From assembly GCF_003217325.1 (NCBI RefSeq), contig NZ_QJTI01000006.1, positions 62,001 to 126,000 of the forward strand: a DNA stretch of 64,000 nt. Direction: 5' to 3'. The DNA is from Rhodopseudomonas faecalis (lineage in GTDB: Bacteria; Pseudomonadota; Alphaproteobacteria; Rhizobiales; Xanthobacteraceae). A model generated the notes under the pieces. That model saw nothing but the letters and a program-made list of their open reading frames with translations. It ran no database searches and had not been told where the DNA came from. A program made the translations under genes and the position numbers. Shown here piece after piece: positions 27,591-36,465 of the stretch. Within the stretch, counting starts at the first letter, position 1. Every line of letters starts with the position of its first letter.

Positions 27591-28699
27591 CCGAAACAGC
27601 TCCGACGCTCCTCTATATCGATGACGACGAGGCGCTGGGGCAGCTCGTGATCCGCGGGCTGCAGCGGAGAGGCTATCAGGTCGAACATGCCACCGACGGC
27701 GAAACCGGCCTCGCCCGGCTGCGCCAAGGCGGCATCGACGTGGTGGCGCTCGACCAATACATGCCGGGACTCGACGGCCTGGAAACGCTGGAGCAGATCC
27801 AGCTCATTCCCGACCCGCCGCCGGTGGTGTTCGTCACGGCCTCGCAGGATTCGGCGATCGCGGTCACGGCCTTGAAGGCCGGCGCCGCCGATTACCTGGT
27901 GAAAGACACTATGGGCGATTTCGTGCCGCTGCTGCATGTCGCGGTCGAACAGGCGATCAAGCAGGCGCGGCTGCGCAAGGCGCGCGACGAAGCGGTCGCC
28001 GAGGTTCATGCGTCGCGCGACCGTTATGCGGCGCTGGCGGCCGAGCGCGAATTGCTGCTGCGCGAGGTCAATCACCGCGTCGGCAACTCGCTGCAAATCA
28101 TCGCGTCGCTGCTCCATCTGCAAGCCTCGTCAACGCAGCAGGCCGATGTCAAAGCGGCGCTGACCAACGCCATGGGCCGGGTCGCCGCGGTCGCGCAGGT
28201 GCATCGCCGACTCTATACGTCGCAAGATCTCAACAGCGTGCTGCTCAATCAATATCTCGAAGCGCTGCTGGAAGACCTGCGCCGCTCGGCCGAGGGCAAC
28301 CGGATGTCGCGGCTCACGCTGCACTCCGATCCGGTCGAGATCGATCCCGACCGCGCGGTCGCGATCGGCATCATCGTCAATGAGCTGATCATGAACGCGG
28401 TGAAATACGCCTATCCGGATGGCTCGGGGCCGATTCACGTTGCGTTGCGCGGCAACGGCAATGAGGTCGAACTGTCGATTGCCGATGACGGCGTGGGCCT
28501 CGCCGCAAAATGCCCCGACCCGCGCTCAACCGGGATGGGCCAGCGCATCGTCAGCGCGATGGCGAGCAAACTGGAAGCCAGCGTCGAACGCGACCCCAAT
28601 CATGCAGGCACCCGGATGGTGCTGCGTTTCCAGCGCCAGAAGCCCCCTCCTCCCGATGTCAGCCGGGCGCCGCAGGGCGCGGCGCAGAACGCCGACTGA
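27587..28699 (+). CDS. Receiver-histidine kinase fusion (HWE/HisKA_2 class)
   Basis: 370 aa. N-terminal receiver (1-125, acidic I11/D12-D14 region, phospho-acceptor D56 in ALDQYMPGLDG), a coiled-coil linker (125-155), then a HisKA_2 dimerisation domain with H163 in REVNHRVGNSLQ, and an HATPase (IIVNELIMNAVKYAYP, ADDGVGL). Kinases with a receiver before HisKA_2 usually receive phosphate and pass it on, as in alphaproteobacterial general-stress or light signalling. The start overlaps the previous stop by ATGA. Third gene of a signalling operon; the final output is not encoded here. Confidence 0.91.
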   Translation: MTETAPTLLYIDDDEALGQLVIRGLQRRGYQVEHATDGETGLARLRQGGIDVVALDQYMPGLDGLETLEQIQLIPDPPPVVFVTASQDSAIAVTALKAGAADYLVKDTMGDFVPLLHVAVEQAIKQARLRKARDEAVAEVHASRDRYAALAAERELLLREVNHRVGNSLQIIASLLHLQASSTQQADVKAALTNAMGRVAAVAQVHRRLYTSQDLNSVLLNQYLEALLEDLRRSAEGNRMSRLTLHSDPVEIDPDRAVAIGIIVNELIMNAVKYAYPDGSGPIHVALRGNGNEVELSIADDGVGLAAKCPDPRSTGMGQRIVSAMASKLEASVERDPNHAGTRMVLRFQRQKPPPPDVSRAPQGAAQNAD

Positions 28700-28782
28700 T
28701 CCGGCCCACCAGCGACGATTGAGCGGCGATCAGCCACGGTATTCGGTATTCGCGGCCGGCGCCGGCCTTGTTAAGATGTGGA

Positions 28783-29478
28783 ATGACCAGCCGCGATCCC
28801 TCCACTTCCGACATCACCCCGGAAATGCTGCTGCGCGCCTATACCTGCGGCATCTTTCCGATGGCAGAGAGCGTCGACGACCCGACGCTGTTCTGGGTGG
28901 AGCCGGAACAGCGCGGCATCATCCCGCTCGACGGCTTTCGGGTGGCGTCGCGGCTGGCGCGCACCGTGCGCTCCGATGTGTTCACCGTCACGGTCGACCA
29001 AGCATTTAGCGCGGTGATCGACGGCTGCGCCGAGCCGCAACCGGGCCGCGAGGGCACCTGGATCAATCGCCGGATTCGCGAGCTCTATATTGGGCTGTTC
29101 GAGATCGGCCACTGCCACAGCGTCGAGGTCTGGCAGGACAGCGATCTGGTCGGCGGACTATACGGCGTCAGCCTCGGCCGCGCGTTTTTTGGCGAGAGCA
29201 TGTTCCACCGCGCCCGCGATGCCTCGAAAGTGGCGCTGGTGCATCTGGTGGCGCGGCTGCTTGCCGGCAATTTCGTGCTGCTCGATACCCAGTTCGTCAC
29301 CGATCATTTGCGCAGTTTCGGCGCGATCGAAGTGCCGCGGCGACGTTATCGGGTGATGCTGGACGTCGCGCTCAAGGGCCAGGCCAACTTCGCGCAATTG
29401 CCGATCGCGCAGCCGGTTCTAGGGGCGCGGGCGCTGGAAATCATTGCCGCGACCCCTCCGCCGATCAAGCTGCGATAG
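28783..29478 (+). CDS. aat: Leucyl/phenylalanyl-tRNA-protein transferase
   Basis: 231 aa. It adds Leu or Phe from aminoacyl-tRNA to proteins with N-terminal Lys or Arg, marking them for ClpS/ClpAP (N-degron pathway). Family motifs: [63 protein letters not shown] and [18 protein letters not shown]. Start ATG 28783; the signalling operon ends 83 bases upstream. Confidence 0.97.
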   Translation: MTSRDPSTSDITPEMLLRAYTCGIFPMAESVDDPTLFWVEPEQRGIIPLDGFRVASRLARTVRSDVFTVTVDQAFSAVIDGCAEPQPGREGTWINRRIRELYIGLFEIGHCHSVEVWQDSDLVGGLYGVSLGRAFFGESMFHRARDASKVALVHLVARLLAGNFVLLDTQFVTDHLRSFGAIEVPRRRYRVMLDVALKGQANFAQLPIAQPVLGARALEIIAATPPPIKLR

Positions 29479-29545
29479 CCTATCGCTCAGCGCGTTGCGG
29501 CTGGCCCGAAAGGGTGCCGAGCCGATGGCCGATCAGCCCTCAGGA

Positions 29546-30517
29546 TCAGCGATAAGGAGGCGGATAGGCTGGTGCTTGCTGCGGCGGATAGACCTGCGGC
29601 TGCGGGCGCGGCTTGGGCGGCGCGCGCTTCTGGGCCGGCGGCGGCGGCGCGGGCTTCGGCTGTGCGTCGGCCTGGCCGGCGGCCACCGTGGTCTCCGGCG
29701 CTTTGCAGTCCGTCAGCCAGATATCGTAGATCGGGTGCTCGACGCCGTGCAAACCGGGGCTGGCCGCGAACATCCAACCCGAGAAGATCCGTTTCACCTC
29801 GCCTTGCAGCGTGATCTCATCGACCTCGACAAAGGCGTCGGTGTTGGCGGATTCGGTCGACGGCCGCGTGTAACAGGCGTCGGTCTTCACCCGCAGCGCA
29901 CCGAACTGCACGATCTCGCCGATATCGACGTCGAAATTGATAATGCGGCCGGTGATCTTGTCGAGACCGGAGAACACCGCCTTCTTATTGACGATCTTCT
30001 GGGCCGGCGGCTCGGTCACCACCTCATCGCCCGGCTGCAACGTCGCCGGAACCGGCGGCGCGGTGGTTTTGGGCTGAGGCTGGGCAGCGCCGCTCGGCGC
30101 GGCGGCAACGCCAGGCGCTGGCGGCGGCACGGCGGCCGCAGGAGGCACCGCGGCATTAGGAGCTGTTTGCGGGGGCGGCAGCGCGGCGCCTGGCGGCGGC
30201 GGCAGCGGCTGCGATTGCACCGGGCCAGGCAGCGCGCTCTGTCCCTGCCCGTGCCCCGGCAACGGCCGGTTCGGGGTCGGCAACAGCCGGCCTTGCGGCG
30301 GCAAATCCGGCACCTCTTCCTCGTCTTCGTAAGCGCCACCGCGCGGCACATTGCCCGGCGGCCGCAGCGGCGGATCAGAGAAAATGGTGCCGATTTGAGC
30401 GTCAGCAGGTGTCGCCGATAGCATCATCGGCGCTGCCAACAGCGCGGCCAAACCAGCAATACCAAAAAATCGCAACATCTCGCGCGGCTCACAGCGACGA
30501 ATCAAGGCTCGCGACAT
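29546..30517 (-). CDS. DUF2155 secreted protein with Pro-rich regions
   Basis: 323 aa. A signal peptide follows either the first Met or, more cleanly, Met14 at 30478 (MLRFFGIAGLAALLAAPMML). Long Pro/Gly/Ala-rich linkers flank a DUF2155 domain (about 165-275: IVNKKAVFSGLDKITGRI and GWMFAASPGLHGVEHPIYD) with two Cys (DACY, TDCK). DUF2155 is a conserved alphaproteobacterial domain, usually located near aat and the NDUFA12 homologue, of unknown biochemical role. Neither start has a good ribosome site. Convergent with aat. Confidence 0.88.
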   Translation of the reverse strand: MSRALIRRCEPREMLRFFGIAGLAALLAAPMMLSATPADAQIGTIFSDPPLRPPGNVPRGGAYEDEEEVPDLPPQGRLLPTPNRPLPGHGQGQSALPGPVQSQPLPPPPGAALPPPQTAPNAAVPPAAAVPPPAPGVAAAPSGAAQPQPKTTAPPVPATLQPGDEVVTEPPAQKIVNKKAVFSGLDKITGRIINFDVDIGEIVQFGALRVKTDACYTRPSTESANTDAFVEVDEITLQGEVKRIFSGWMFAASPGLHGVEHPIYDIWLTDCKAPETTVAAGQADAQPKPAPPPPAQKRAPPKPRPQPQVYPPQQAPAYPPPYR

Positions 30518-30678
30518 TGTACAGCCGTGATGAGGACTTCCCGGGCCGCTCGCGGCTTTTCCGTTAACACGCCGAATACGGCGGGGAAAGGGCGGCGCGG
30601 ACCAGCGGCGCTGGTTGTGAACCGTCCACAGCCCAGCTGGTCAGTTCAGCTGTTGATTGAGATATTGGGGCCGACGAA

Positions 30679-31653
30679 GTGCGTTCGACAATGGACCTTG
30701 CAGTCATGACGGTGAAACTCGATCCAGATGCCGAAGCGGTTTACCGGGCGTTCCAGCTCGCGGCCCGGCCGCCCTTGGATACGCTGACGCCGGAGCACGC
30801 GCGCCAGCTGTACCGGCAAAGCGCCGCCGAGGCCTGCCCGGACTCGCTGGAAATGGCGTCGGTCAATGATTGCATGATTCCCGGACCGGCCGGCGATCTC
30901 GAAACCCGAATCTACACCCCGAAGAAGCTGCGGCAACAGGACGGGCTCGCGCCCGGGCTGGTGTTCTTTCACGGCGGCGGCTGGGTCGCCGGCGATCTCG
31001 ACAGCCATGACGCGGTGTGCCGCTGCATCGCCGACAGCGGCGAGCTGATCGTGGTCGCGGTTCATTATCGGCTGGCGCCCGAGCACAAGTTTCCGGCCGC
31101 GGTCGAGGACGCCATTGCCGCGGCGAAATGGGTGTCGTTCAACGCCCATGTGCTGAAGATCGACCCCGCCAAACTGTTCGTCGGCGGCGACAGCGCCGGT
31201 GGCAATCTCGCGGCGGTGGTGTCGATCGAGGCCCGCGACCGCGCCGACCCGATGTTTGCCGGGCAAGTGCTGATCTGTCCGGCGACCGACTTCGCATTGA
31301 CCCAGCCCTCGCATAGCGAGGCCGAGACCAGCGTGCTCACCACCCATTCGCTGATCCGCTGGTTCCGCGATCACTATCTCAGCGCCGATCACGACGCCCA
31401 TGATTGGCGCGCGTCGCCGGCCCAGGTCGATGACCTCGCCGGTCTGCCGCCGACCTACATCGTCACCGCCGGCGCCGATCCGCTGCGCGACGAAGGGCAG
31501 GACTACGCCAAGCGCCTGGAGCAAGCCGGCGTCGCGGTGGTGCACCGCTCGTTCCCTGGTCAGTTCCACGGCTTCGTCACCATGGGCAAGCTGCTGCCGC
31601 AGGCCAATGTCGCGATCGCGGAAATCGGCGACTGGCTGAAGCGGATGTCCTGA
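30679..31653 (+). CDS. Alpha/beta hydrolase, hormone-sensitive-lipase family esterase
   Basis: 324 aa. HSL-family signatures: oxyanion motif HGGGW (98-102), nucleophile S172 in GDSAGGN, acid Asp in TAGADPLRDEG and His in GQFHGF. It hydrolyses carboxylic esters, probably short-chain; the substrate is unknown and there is no signal peptide. The start is GTG 30679 with GGGG eight bases upstream; ATG 30691 or 30706 are alternatives. It lies convergent with the large hybrid kinase and may be part of an accessory insertion between DUF2155 and NDUFA12. Confidence 0.9.
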   Translation: MRSTMDLAVMTVKLDPDAEAVYRAFQLAARPPLDTLTPEHARQLYRQSAAEACPDSLEMASVNDCMIPGPAGDLETRIYTPKKLRQQDGLAPGLVFFHGGGWVAGDLDSHDAVCRCIADSGELIVVAVHYRLAPEHKFPAAVEDAIAAAKWVSFNAHVLKIDPAKLFVGGDSAGGNLAAVVSIEARDRADPMFAGQVLICPATDFALTQPSHSEAETSVLTTHSLIRWFRDHYLSADHDAHDWRASPAQVDDLAGLPPTYIVTAGADPLRDEGQDYAKRLEQAGVAVVHRSFPGQFHGFVTMGKLLPQANVAIAEIGDWLKRMS

Positions 31654-31695
31654 CGCCGCGCTGATCCTCGGCACGGCAACGACGCCGCGGCGCTG

Positions 31696-34179
31696 TTACT
31701 TCTCCAGCACTTTGCGCACCTGCTCGGCGAGCTGATCGATCCCGAACGGCTTGCCGAGCAGCACCACGCCGGGATCGAGCACGCCGTTATGAACCACGGC
31801 ATTGCGGGTGTAGCCGGTGGTGAACAACACTTTCAAATCGGGCCGGCGCCGGCAGGCTTCCTCGGCGAGCTGCTGACCATTCATGTCCGGCATCACGATA
31901 TCGGTGAACAGCAATTCGATCTGCGGATGCTGCCCCAGCAGCGCCAGCGCCGCCGCGCCGCCATCGGCGGCAAACACCTGGTAGCCGAGCGAGGTCAGCG
32001 CTTCGACGCTGAAATCACGCATCGCCGCTTCGTCTTCGACCACCAGCACCGCGGCGCCCTCCGCCGCCGGAGCCTCCGCGCGCGGCATTGCGACGGGCAG
32101 GTCGCCCTGCTCCAGCATGCGCGGCAGATAGACCTTTACGGTCGTTCCGCGCTCTAGCTCGGAGTAGATCTTGACGTGGCCGCACGACTGCCGAATGAAG
32201 CCATACACTTGGCTCAGTCCCAGGCCTGTGCCCTTGCCGACCTCCTTGGTGGTGAAGAACGGATCGAACGCTTTCGCCATCACTTCCGGTGTCATGCCGG
32301 TGCCGCTATCCGACACCGCGATCATCACGAATTGCCCCGGCGACACGCCAAAATTGGCGGCGGAATAGGCATCATCGAGATAGAAGTTCTGAGTCTCGAT
32401 GGTGAGACGGCCACCATCCGGCATGGCATCGCGGGCATTGACCGCAAGATTGAGCAGCACGCTGGCGAGCTGATTGGGATCGGCATGAACTCGCCATAGC
32501 CCGCCGGCCAGCACGGTTTCCAGCCGGACGTTGGCGTCGATACTATGGCGCAGCAGCTCCGACGTTTCGGCAACCAACCGGTTGGCATCGACAATCTGCG
32601 GATTGAGCGGTTGCTGCCGGGAAAATGCCAGCAGTCGCTGGGTCAACGCCGCCGAGCGCCGCGCGCCGTCCATCGCGGCATCGATATAGCGTTTCACCAG
32701 CGGCGATGGATCGCCAAGCTTGCGGTTGAGCAGTTCCAGCGAGCCGATCACCACCGCGAGCATGTTGTTGTAGTCATGGGCGATGCCGCCGGTGAGCTGG
32801 CCGACCGCTTCCATCTTCTGCGATTGCCGCAGTTGTTCCTCCGCCGCCAGCAGCGCCAGCGCCTGCTGCTTTTCGGCGGTGATGTCGCGGCCATAGGCAT
32901 AGACCAGTCGATCTTCCAACGAGGTGTTCCAGGAGATCCAGCGGACCTCGCCCGACTTGGCCACCACGCGGTTCTCAAACGCGGTCAGGTTGTCGGATCG
33001 CACCGCAGTCGCCAGCGCTTCTTCTGACTGTGCCAGATCATCAGGATGGACGAATTTGCGAAAATCACTGCCCAACAGTTCGTCCGGGGCATAGCCGAGC
33101 ACGCGCGTCCAGGACGGGCTGACGGCGCGAAACACGCCGTCTTGATCGACCACCAGCAGCAGATCGCGCGAATTCATCCAGATGCGATCGGCGCGGCGCC
33201 GCTCGCTATCGAGCGCCTCGACATTGGCCAGGGCACCGGAAATCTGCCCGGCGATCAGCTGCGAGAAGCCGACGATATCGTAATCGCGCGGCCGATAAGG
33301 ATTGAGGCCGAGTACCAAGGTGCCGAACGGCTTGCCGGTGCCGCGCGTGATCGGTAGCAGCAACGCCTCGCTCGGTGGAATCTGCCAAGCGCCGCGCGGC
33401 AGATGGTGCGACAGCCCCTGCAGCGCAATGCGCCTTGCGCTGACGCTGCCTTCAAAACCCTGCAGCGGCCATTCCACGCCGAGCAGCGGCTGAGCCTCGC
33501 GGCTCAAAGCTTCCGCACGCCAGCCTCCGGACGGTTCCAGCAGATAGATGAGGCCAAAAGGAAAATCGCGATTGTTGAACGCGAGCGCGGTCCGCACCTC
33601 GCCGATCACCTGATTGATGGTCTGCGTTCCGATCAGCCCGTCAGCGAGCGCACGCAGCGTATTGAGCCGTCGCTCGCTGATCACGCGCTCGGTCTCTTCG
33701 GTGACCACGCACATCAAGCCTTCGGTCGCGCCAGTGTCGCCGCGCAGCGGGCTGTAGGAGAAGGTGTGGTAGGTTTCCTCCAAATAGCCATTGCGGTTCA
33801 GCAGCAGCAACAGCGCCTTGTCCCAAGTGGCGATGCTATCGACCATCACCGAACGGATGCGGTCCTCGACATCGGCGAACACTTCGCGCCAGACTTCGCG
33901 CATCGGCTGGCCGAGCGCTTTGGGATGTTTGGCACCGAGCGTCGGGATGTAGGCATCATTGTAGAAGAACGCGAGATCGGGCCCCCAGCCGAGCCACATC
34001 TCGAAGCGCGATGTCAGCATCATGCGCAGTGGAACTTTGAGCCCTTCGGGCCAGCTGGTCGGCGGCCCAAGCGGCGTCGACGCCCAATCATGAGCGCGCA
34101 TTAGCTGGCTGAGTTCACTCGCCCCGGGAAAAATGTCGGCAAGTATCGATGACGAGGGCAAGCCTTGGTTCCATCGCAT
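31696..34179 (-). CDS. Hybrid sensor histidine kinase (PAS-GAF-PAS-HisKA-HATPase-REC)
   Basis: 827 aa and no membrane helix, so probably cytosolic. A PAS-like domain (about 30-170), a GAF domain (about 175-325), a second PAS with PAC (about 335-455), HisKA with the phospho-His in GGIAHDYNNMLAVV (about 480), HATPase (LLNLAVNARDAMPDGG, GKGTGLGLSQVYG), and a C-terminal receiver with Asp in LFTDIVMPDMNGQ. It is a self-contained phosphorelay front end. The receiver's phosphate would pass to an unlinked phosphotransfer protein or regulator, as none is adjacent. Ligand or light sensing through the PAS/GAF part cannot be decided; no bilin Cys is evident. Confidence 0.92.
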   Translation of the reverse strand: MRWNQGLPSSSILADIFPGASELSQLMRAHDWASTPLGPPTSWPEGLKVPLRMMLTSRFEMWLGWGPDLAFFYNDAYIPTLGAKHPKALGQPMREVWREVFADVEDRIRSVMVDSIATWDKALLLLLNRNGYLEETYHTFSYSPLRGDTGATEGLMCVVTEETERVISERRLNTLRALADGLIGTQTINQVIGEVRTALAFNNRDFPFGLIYLLEPSGGWRAEALSREAQPLLGVEWPLQGFEGSVSARRIALQGLSHHLPRGAWQIPPSEALLLPITRGTGKPFGTLVLGLNPYRPRDYDIVGFSQLIAGQISGALANVEALDSERRRADRIWMNSRDLLLVVDQDGVFRAVSPSWTRVLGYAPDELLGSDFRKFVHPDDLAQSEEALATAVRSDNLTAFENRVVAKSGEVRWISWNTSLEDRLVYAYGRDITAEKQQALALLAAEEQLRQSQKMEAVGQLTGGIAHDYNNMLAVVIGSLELLNRKLGDPSPLVKRYIDAAMDGARRSAALTQRLLAFSRQQPLNPQIVDANRLVAETSELLRHSIDANVRLETVLAGGLWRVHADPNQLASVLLNLAVNARDAMPDGGRLTIETQNFYLDDAYSAANFGVSPGQFVMIAVSDSGTGMTPEVMAKAFDPFFTTKEVGKGTGLGLSQVYGFIRQSCGHVKIYSELERGTTVKVYLPRMLEQGDLPVAMPRAEAPAAEGAAVLVVEDEAAMRDFSVEALTSLGYQVFAADGGAAALALLGQHPQIELLFTDIVMPDMNGQQLAEEACRRRPDLKVLFTTGYTRNAVVHNGVLDPGVVLLGKPFGIDQLAEQVRKVLEK

Positions 34180-34251
34180 GCGGACACACCTGTGAGGCTA
34201 TAGCAGAGCCGGACGATGCGAACCAGATGCGACCATGATTGCCAAGCGCGG

Positions 34252-34757
34252 TCAATGGTGCGCCGTCGCGCGGGACGCGCGGCGCAGCGCCTGCGGCGGC
34301 TGCTCAAAGGCACGGATGAAGGCGCGTCGCATCCGTTCGGGATCACCAAAGCCGGTTGCCTGCGCAACGCGCTCAATACTACTTGCCGAGGATTGCACCA
34401 TCGAACGCGCCGCTTCGATCCGCAGCCGCTCCACGGCTTTGGCTGGCGTGGTTCCGATCTCGGTGATGAAGGCGCGCGCAAAATGCCGCGGGCTCATCGC
34501 GACCCGCGCAGCAAGTTCCTCAACGGTGAGCCGCTGATGAAGATGCGCACGCACCCAATCGAGCAGCGCGCCGAACCGGCCAGCCGGCGACTGCAACTCC
34601 AGCTATGACGAGAACTGCGACTGACCGCCGCTGCGGCGGTGATACACGACCAGCTGCCGTGCGGTCTGCTGCGCAATGGCATCGCCAAAATCCTCGGCGA
34701 TGATCGCCAAAGCGAGGTCGATGCCGGGCTGATACCCGCCGAACTCCAAATCGCACC
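34252..34757 (-). pseudogene. GlxA-type AraC regulator remnant, broken by deletion, frameshift and stop
   Basis: The C-terminal AraC/XylS HTH is intact (LTVEELAARVAMSPRHFARAF; VAQATGFGDPERMRRAFIR). Upstream in the same direction comes the end of a DJ-1-type domain (PGIDLALAIIAEDFG ... RQLVVYHRRSGGQSQFSS). Two lesions separate the parts: an in-frame TAG at 34605-34603 after QSQFSS, and a frame change near 34723-34730, where WSSAGIS reads in one frame and GIDLALAI in another, as if one base were lost. The first ~200 residues are missing; the sequence runs directly into an opposite-strand DJ-1/PfpI fragment at about 34758. It could give a short HTH-only product, but no start signal supports this. 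Confidence 0.82.
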
Positions 34758-34940
34758 GTCGCTGAGATGATCCAGCTGATCCTGGAATATGACCCGGCGC
34801 CGCCATTTTCGGCCGGCTCGCCGCAGAGCGCGGCACCGGAGACGCTGGCCAAACTGAGAGATCTGACCGCCGGCGCCCGCGAGCAGCGTCAGGCCGCGAT
34901 CGAACGCGCGGCCCGCAGGCTGGCCACAGCACAGGTTTGA
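34758..34940 (+). pseudogene. DJ-1/PfpI family protein, C-terminal remnant
   Basis: About 60 codons ending in TGA at 34938-34940, starting VAEMIQLILEYDPAPPFSAG, a typical C-terminus of DJ-1/PfpI-family proteins (the EYDPxPPF...GSP pattern). The 5' two-thirds are gone; the coding sequence starts abruptly where the antisense GlxA-type remnant ends. Intact loci often carry a GlxA-type regulator divergent from a DJ-1 gene, so one deletion spanning both 5' ends and the shared promoter explains the arrangement. Confidence 0.72.
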
Positions 34941-34956
34941 TCGAGCAGCGGCGCCG

Positions 34957-35367
34957 TTAGGCCGACGGCGTCCAGGGCTGATAATCGCCGGTCGCTTTCG
35001 GGCGCCGCCCGCTGGCAAGCGTCGAGCCGGACGGACGATACGCGCCCGCCGTTCCGGTGAGGTTGGGCTGATGCGGCTTTTCCCACTCGCGCGGCGTGTA
35101 GTGCTCCGCGGTCGGAGGCACGTCAACCGAGTGGTGCAGCCAGCCATGCCATGCCGCTGGTACGCTGGTGGGTTCAGTATAGCCATTATACAGCACCCAG
35201 CGGCGCTCGAAGCCCAGCGACGGATCGATCTTGCCACCCTTGGTCCGGAAATAGCGGTTGCCGGACTCATCGACGCCGACCAGTTCGCCGAACCGCCAGG
35301 TCCAGAATTGGGTGCCGAAGGTGAAGCCCGTCCACCAGGTAAAAAACCGGAGCAGAAACAATTTCAT
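34957..35367 (-). CDS. NADH:ubiquinone oxidoreductase NDUFA12-type subunit (B17.2)
   Basis: 136 aa from ATG 35367 (MKLFLLRFFTWWTGFTFGTQ), with GAGG about nine bases upstream. The family pattern is clear: GELVGVDESGNRYFRTK, RRWVLYNGYTEPTSVPAAWHGWLHH and PPTAEHYTPREWEKPHQPNLTGT. This is the bacterial homologue of mitochondrial complex I accessory subunit NDUFA12, found in alphaproteobacteria and associated with assembly or stability of the hydrophilic arm. A 16-residue longer frame upstream has no ribosome site. Confidence 0.95.
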   Translation of the reverse strand: MKLFLLRFFTWWTGFTFGTQFWTWRFGELVGVDESGNRYFRTKGGKIDPSLGFERRWVLYNGYTEPTSVPAAWHGWLHHSVDVPPTAEHYTPREWEKPHQPNLTGTAGAYRPSGSTLASGRRPKATGDYQPWTPSA

Positions 35368-35598
35368 ACCGTGTCCTCGGATCGCCGGGAGTTTCGTGAT
35401 GCCACCGGCTGGCAAGAATGTCCAGCGGCGTTCGCGCGCTGCGGCAGCATGCCGTGGTTTCTCCGCAATCTGTTCAGGGCATTGTCAGGCGTCAGGACCT
35501 ATTCTCGGCGAGGTATTCGCAAGACTGGCGGGCTGAACGAACGACGGGAACGACCCGCTTGAACTGCGGTTGAACCCGTCTGTTGAAAGGAGTTGACG

Positions 35599-36240
35599 AT
35601 GATCAGTGCGAGAATTCTCACAAGCGCGGCCGTGGCCGCGTTGCTGACAATCGGCCTGCCTGGAGCGGTGGTTGATGCCTCGGCGCAAGGCGGCCCCTCG
35701 GTCGGCGGCCCGTCAGTTGGTGGCGGTGGAAGTCCAGGCCCGAGTGTCGGAGGCGGTGGCGGACCGTCGGTCGGCGGCGGTGGTCGAGGTGGTCCGATCG
35801 TCGGTGCCGGACCGTCGGTCGGCGGTGGTCGAGGTGGTCCGATCGTCGGTGCCGGACCGTCGGTCGGCGGCGGCCGAGGTGGTCCGATCGTCGGTGCCGG
35901 ACCGTCGGTCGGCGGCCCAGTCGCAGGTCGTCCGGGCTGGCAGGGTGGCAGACCCGGCTGGCATGGCGGACGACCGGGATGGCACGGCGGCGGCTGGCGT
36001 CATTACCATAACCGCGGCTTCTACCCGGGCTATGCGACCGGGTTTGGGTTCGGGTTTGGCAGCCCATACTACTATTATGGGACGCCTTACACTTATTACG
36101 ATTATGAGGACGACGAGCCGGTGGTCGCCATCAATAGAGACCGGCGCACGGTCGACTATTGCAAGCGTCGCTTCAAATCCTACGACCCTCGGTCGGGAAC
36201 TTACCTCGGCTATGACGGCCGACGGCACCCCTGCCCCTGA
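35599..36240 (+). CDS. Secreted Gly-rich repeat protein with BA14K-type C-terminus
   Basis: 213 aa from ATG 35599 (GGAG six bases upstream). Signal peptide (about 1-30, ASAQ), a Gly/Pro/Ser/Val repeat region including three copies of RGGPIVGAGPSVGGG, a W/G/H/R segment (RPGWHGG repeats), an aromatic Tyr-rich segment (PYYYYGTPYTYYDYEDDE), and a C-terminal BA14K domain (VDYCKRRFKSYDPRSGTYLG). BA14K proteins are small exported rhizobial/Brucella proteins, some lectin-like. Function unknown. Confidence 0.87.
   Translation: MISARILTSAAVAALLTIGLPGAVVDASAQGGPSVGGPSVGGGGSPGPSVGGGGGPSVGGGGRGGPIVGAGPSVGGGRGGPIVGAGPSVGGGRGGPIVGAGPSVGGPVAGRPGWQGGRPGWHGGRPGWHGGGWRHYHNRGFYPGYATGFGFGFGSPYYYYGTPYTYYDYEDDEPVVAINRDRRTVDYCKRRFKSYDPRSGTYLGYDGRRHPCP
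35785..35919 (+). repeat. 45-bp coding tandem repeat, three copies
   Basis: The unit starts CGAGGTGGTCCGATCGTCGG and spans 45 bp (15 codons: RGGPIVGAGPSVGGG), repeated at 35785, 35830 and 35875 with only a few base changes. A degenerate precursor lies just upstream. Its in-frame unit size allows copy-number changes without breaking the protein. Confidence 0.93.
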
Positions 36241-36268
36241 TCGTCGATCCTGAACTCGATTTGCTTGC

Positions 36269-36298
36269 AGAGCAGCGCCTCTTGGGCGCTGCTCTTTG
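36269..36298 (+). terminator. Terminator hairpin after the BA14K gene
   Basis: AGAGCAGCGCC (36269-36279) pairs perfectly with GGCGCTGCTCT (36285-36295) around a 5-nt loop, followed by a short T stretch. Confidence 0.7.
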
Positions 36299-36465
36299 CA
36301 TATCACTTGAAGCGCGGAGACCGACGCGGAACGGTCCTGACCGCCTTGGCTGCGACAATCCGCAGCCTCATGGTTGCTATTTGGAAACCGCAATTTCAAC
36401 ATTTCGGTCGCAATCTGAGCCGACAACGAATCCCACCATCGAATCAGATCTGAGGACCGATCGGT

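Noticed and set aside
35785-35919. Possible CRISPR-like array
   Set aside because: The units are contiguous 45-bp in-frame coding repeats with no spacers.
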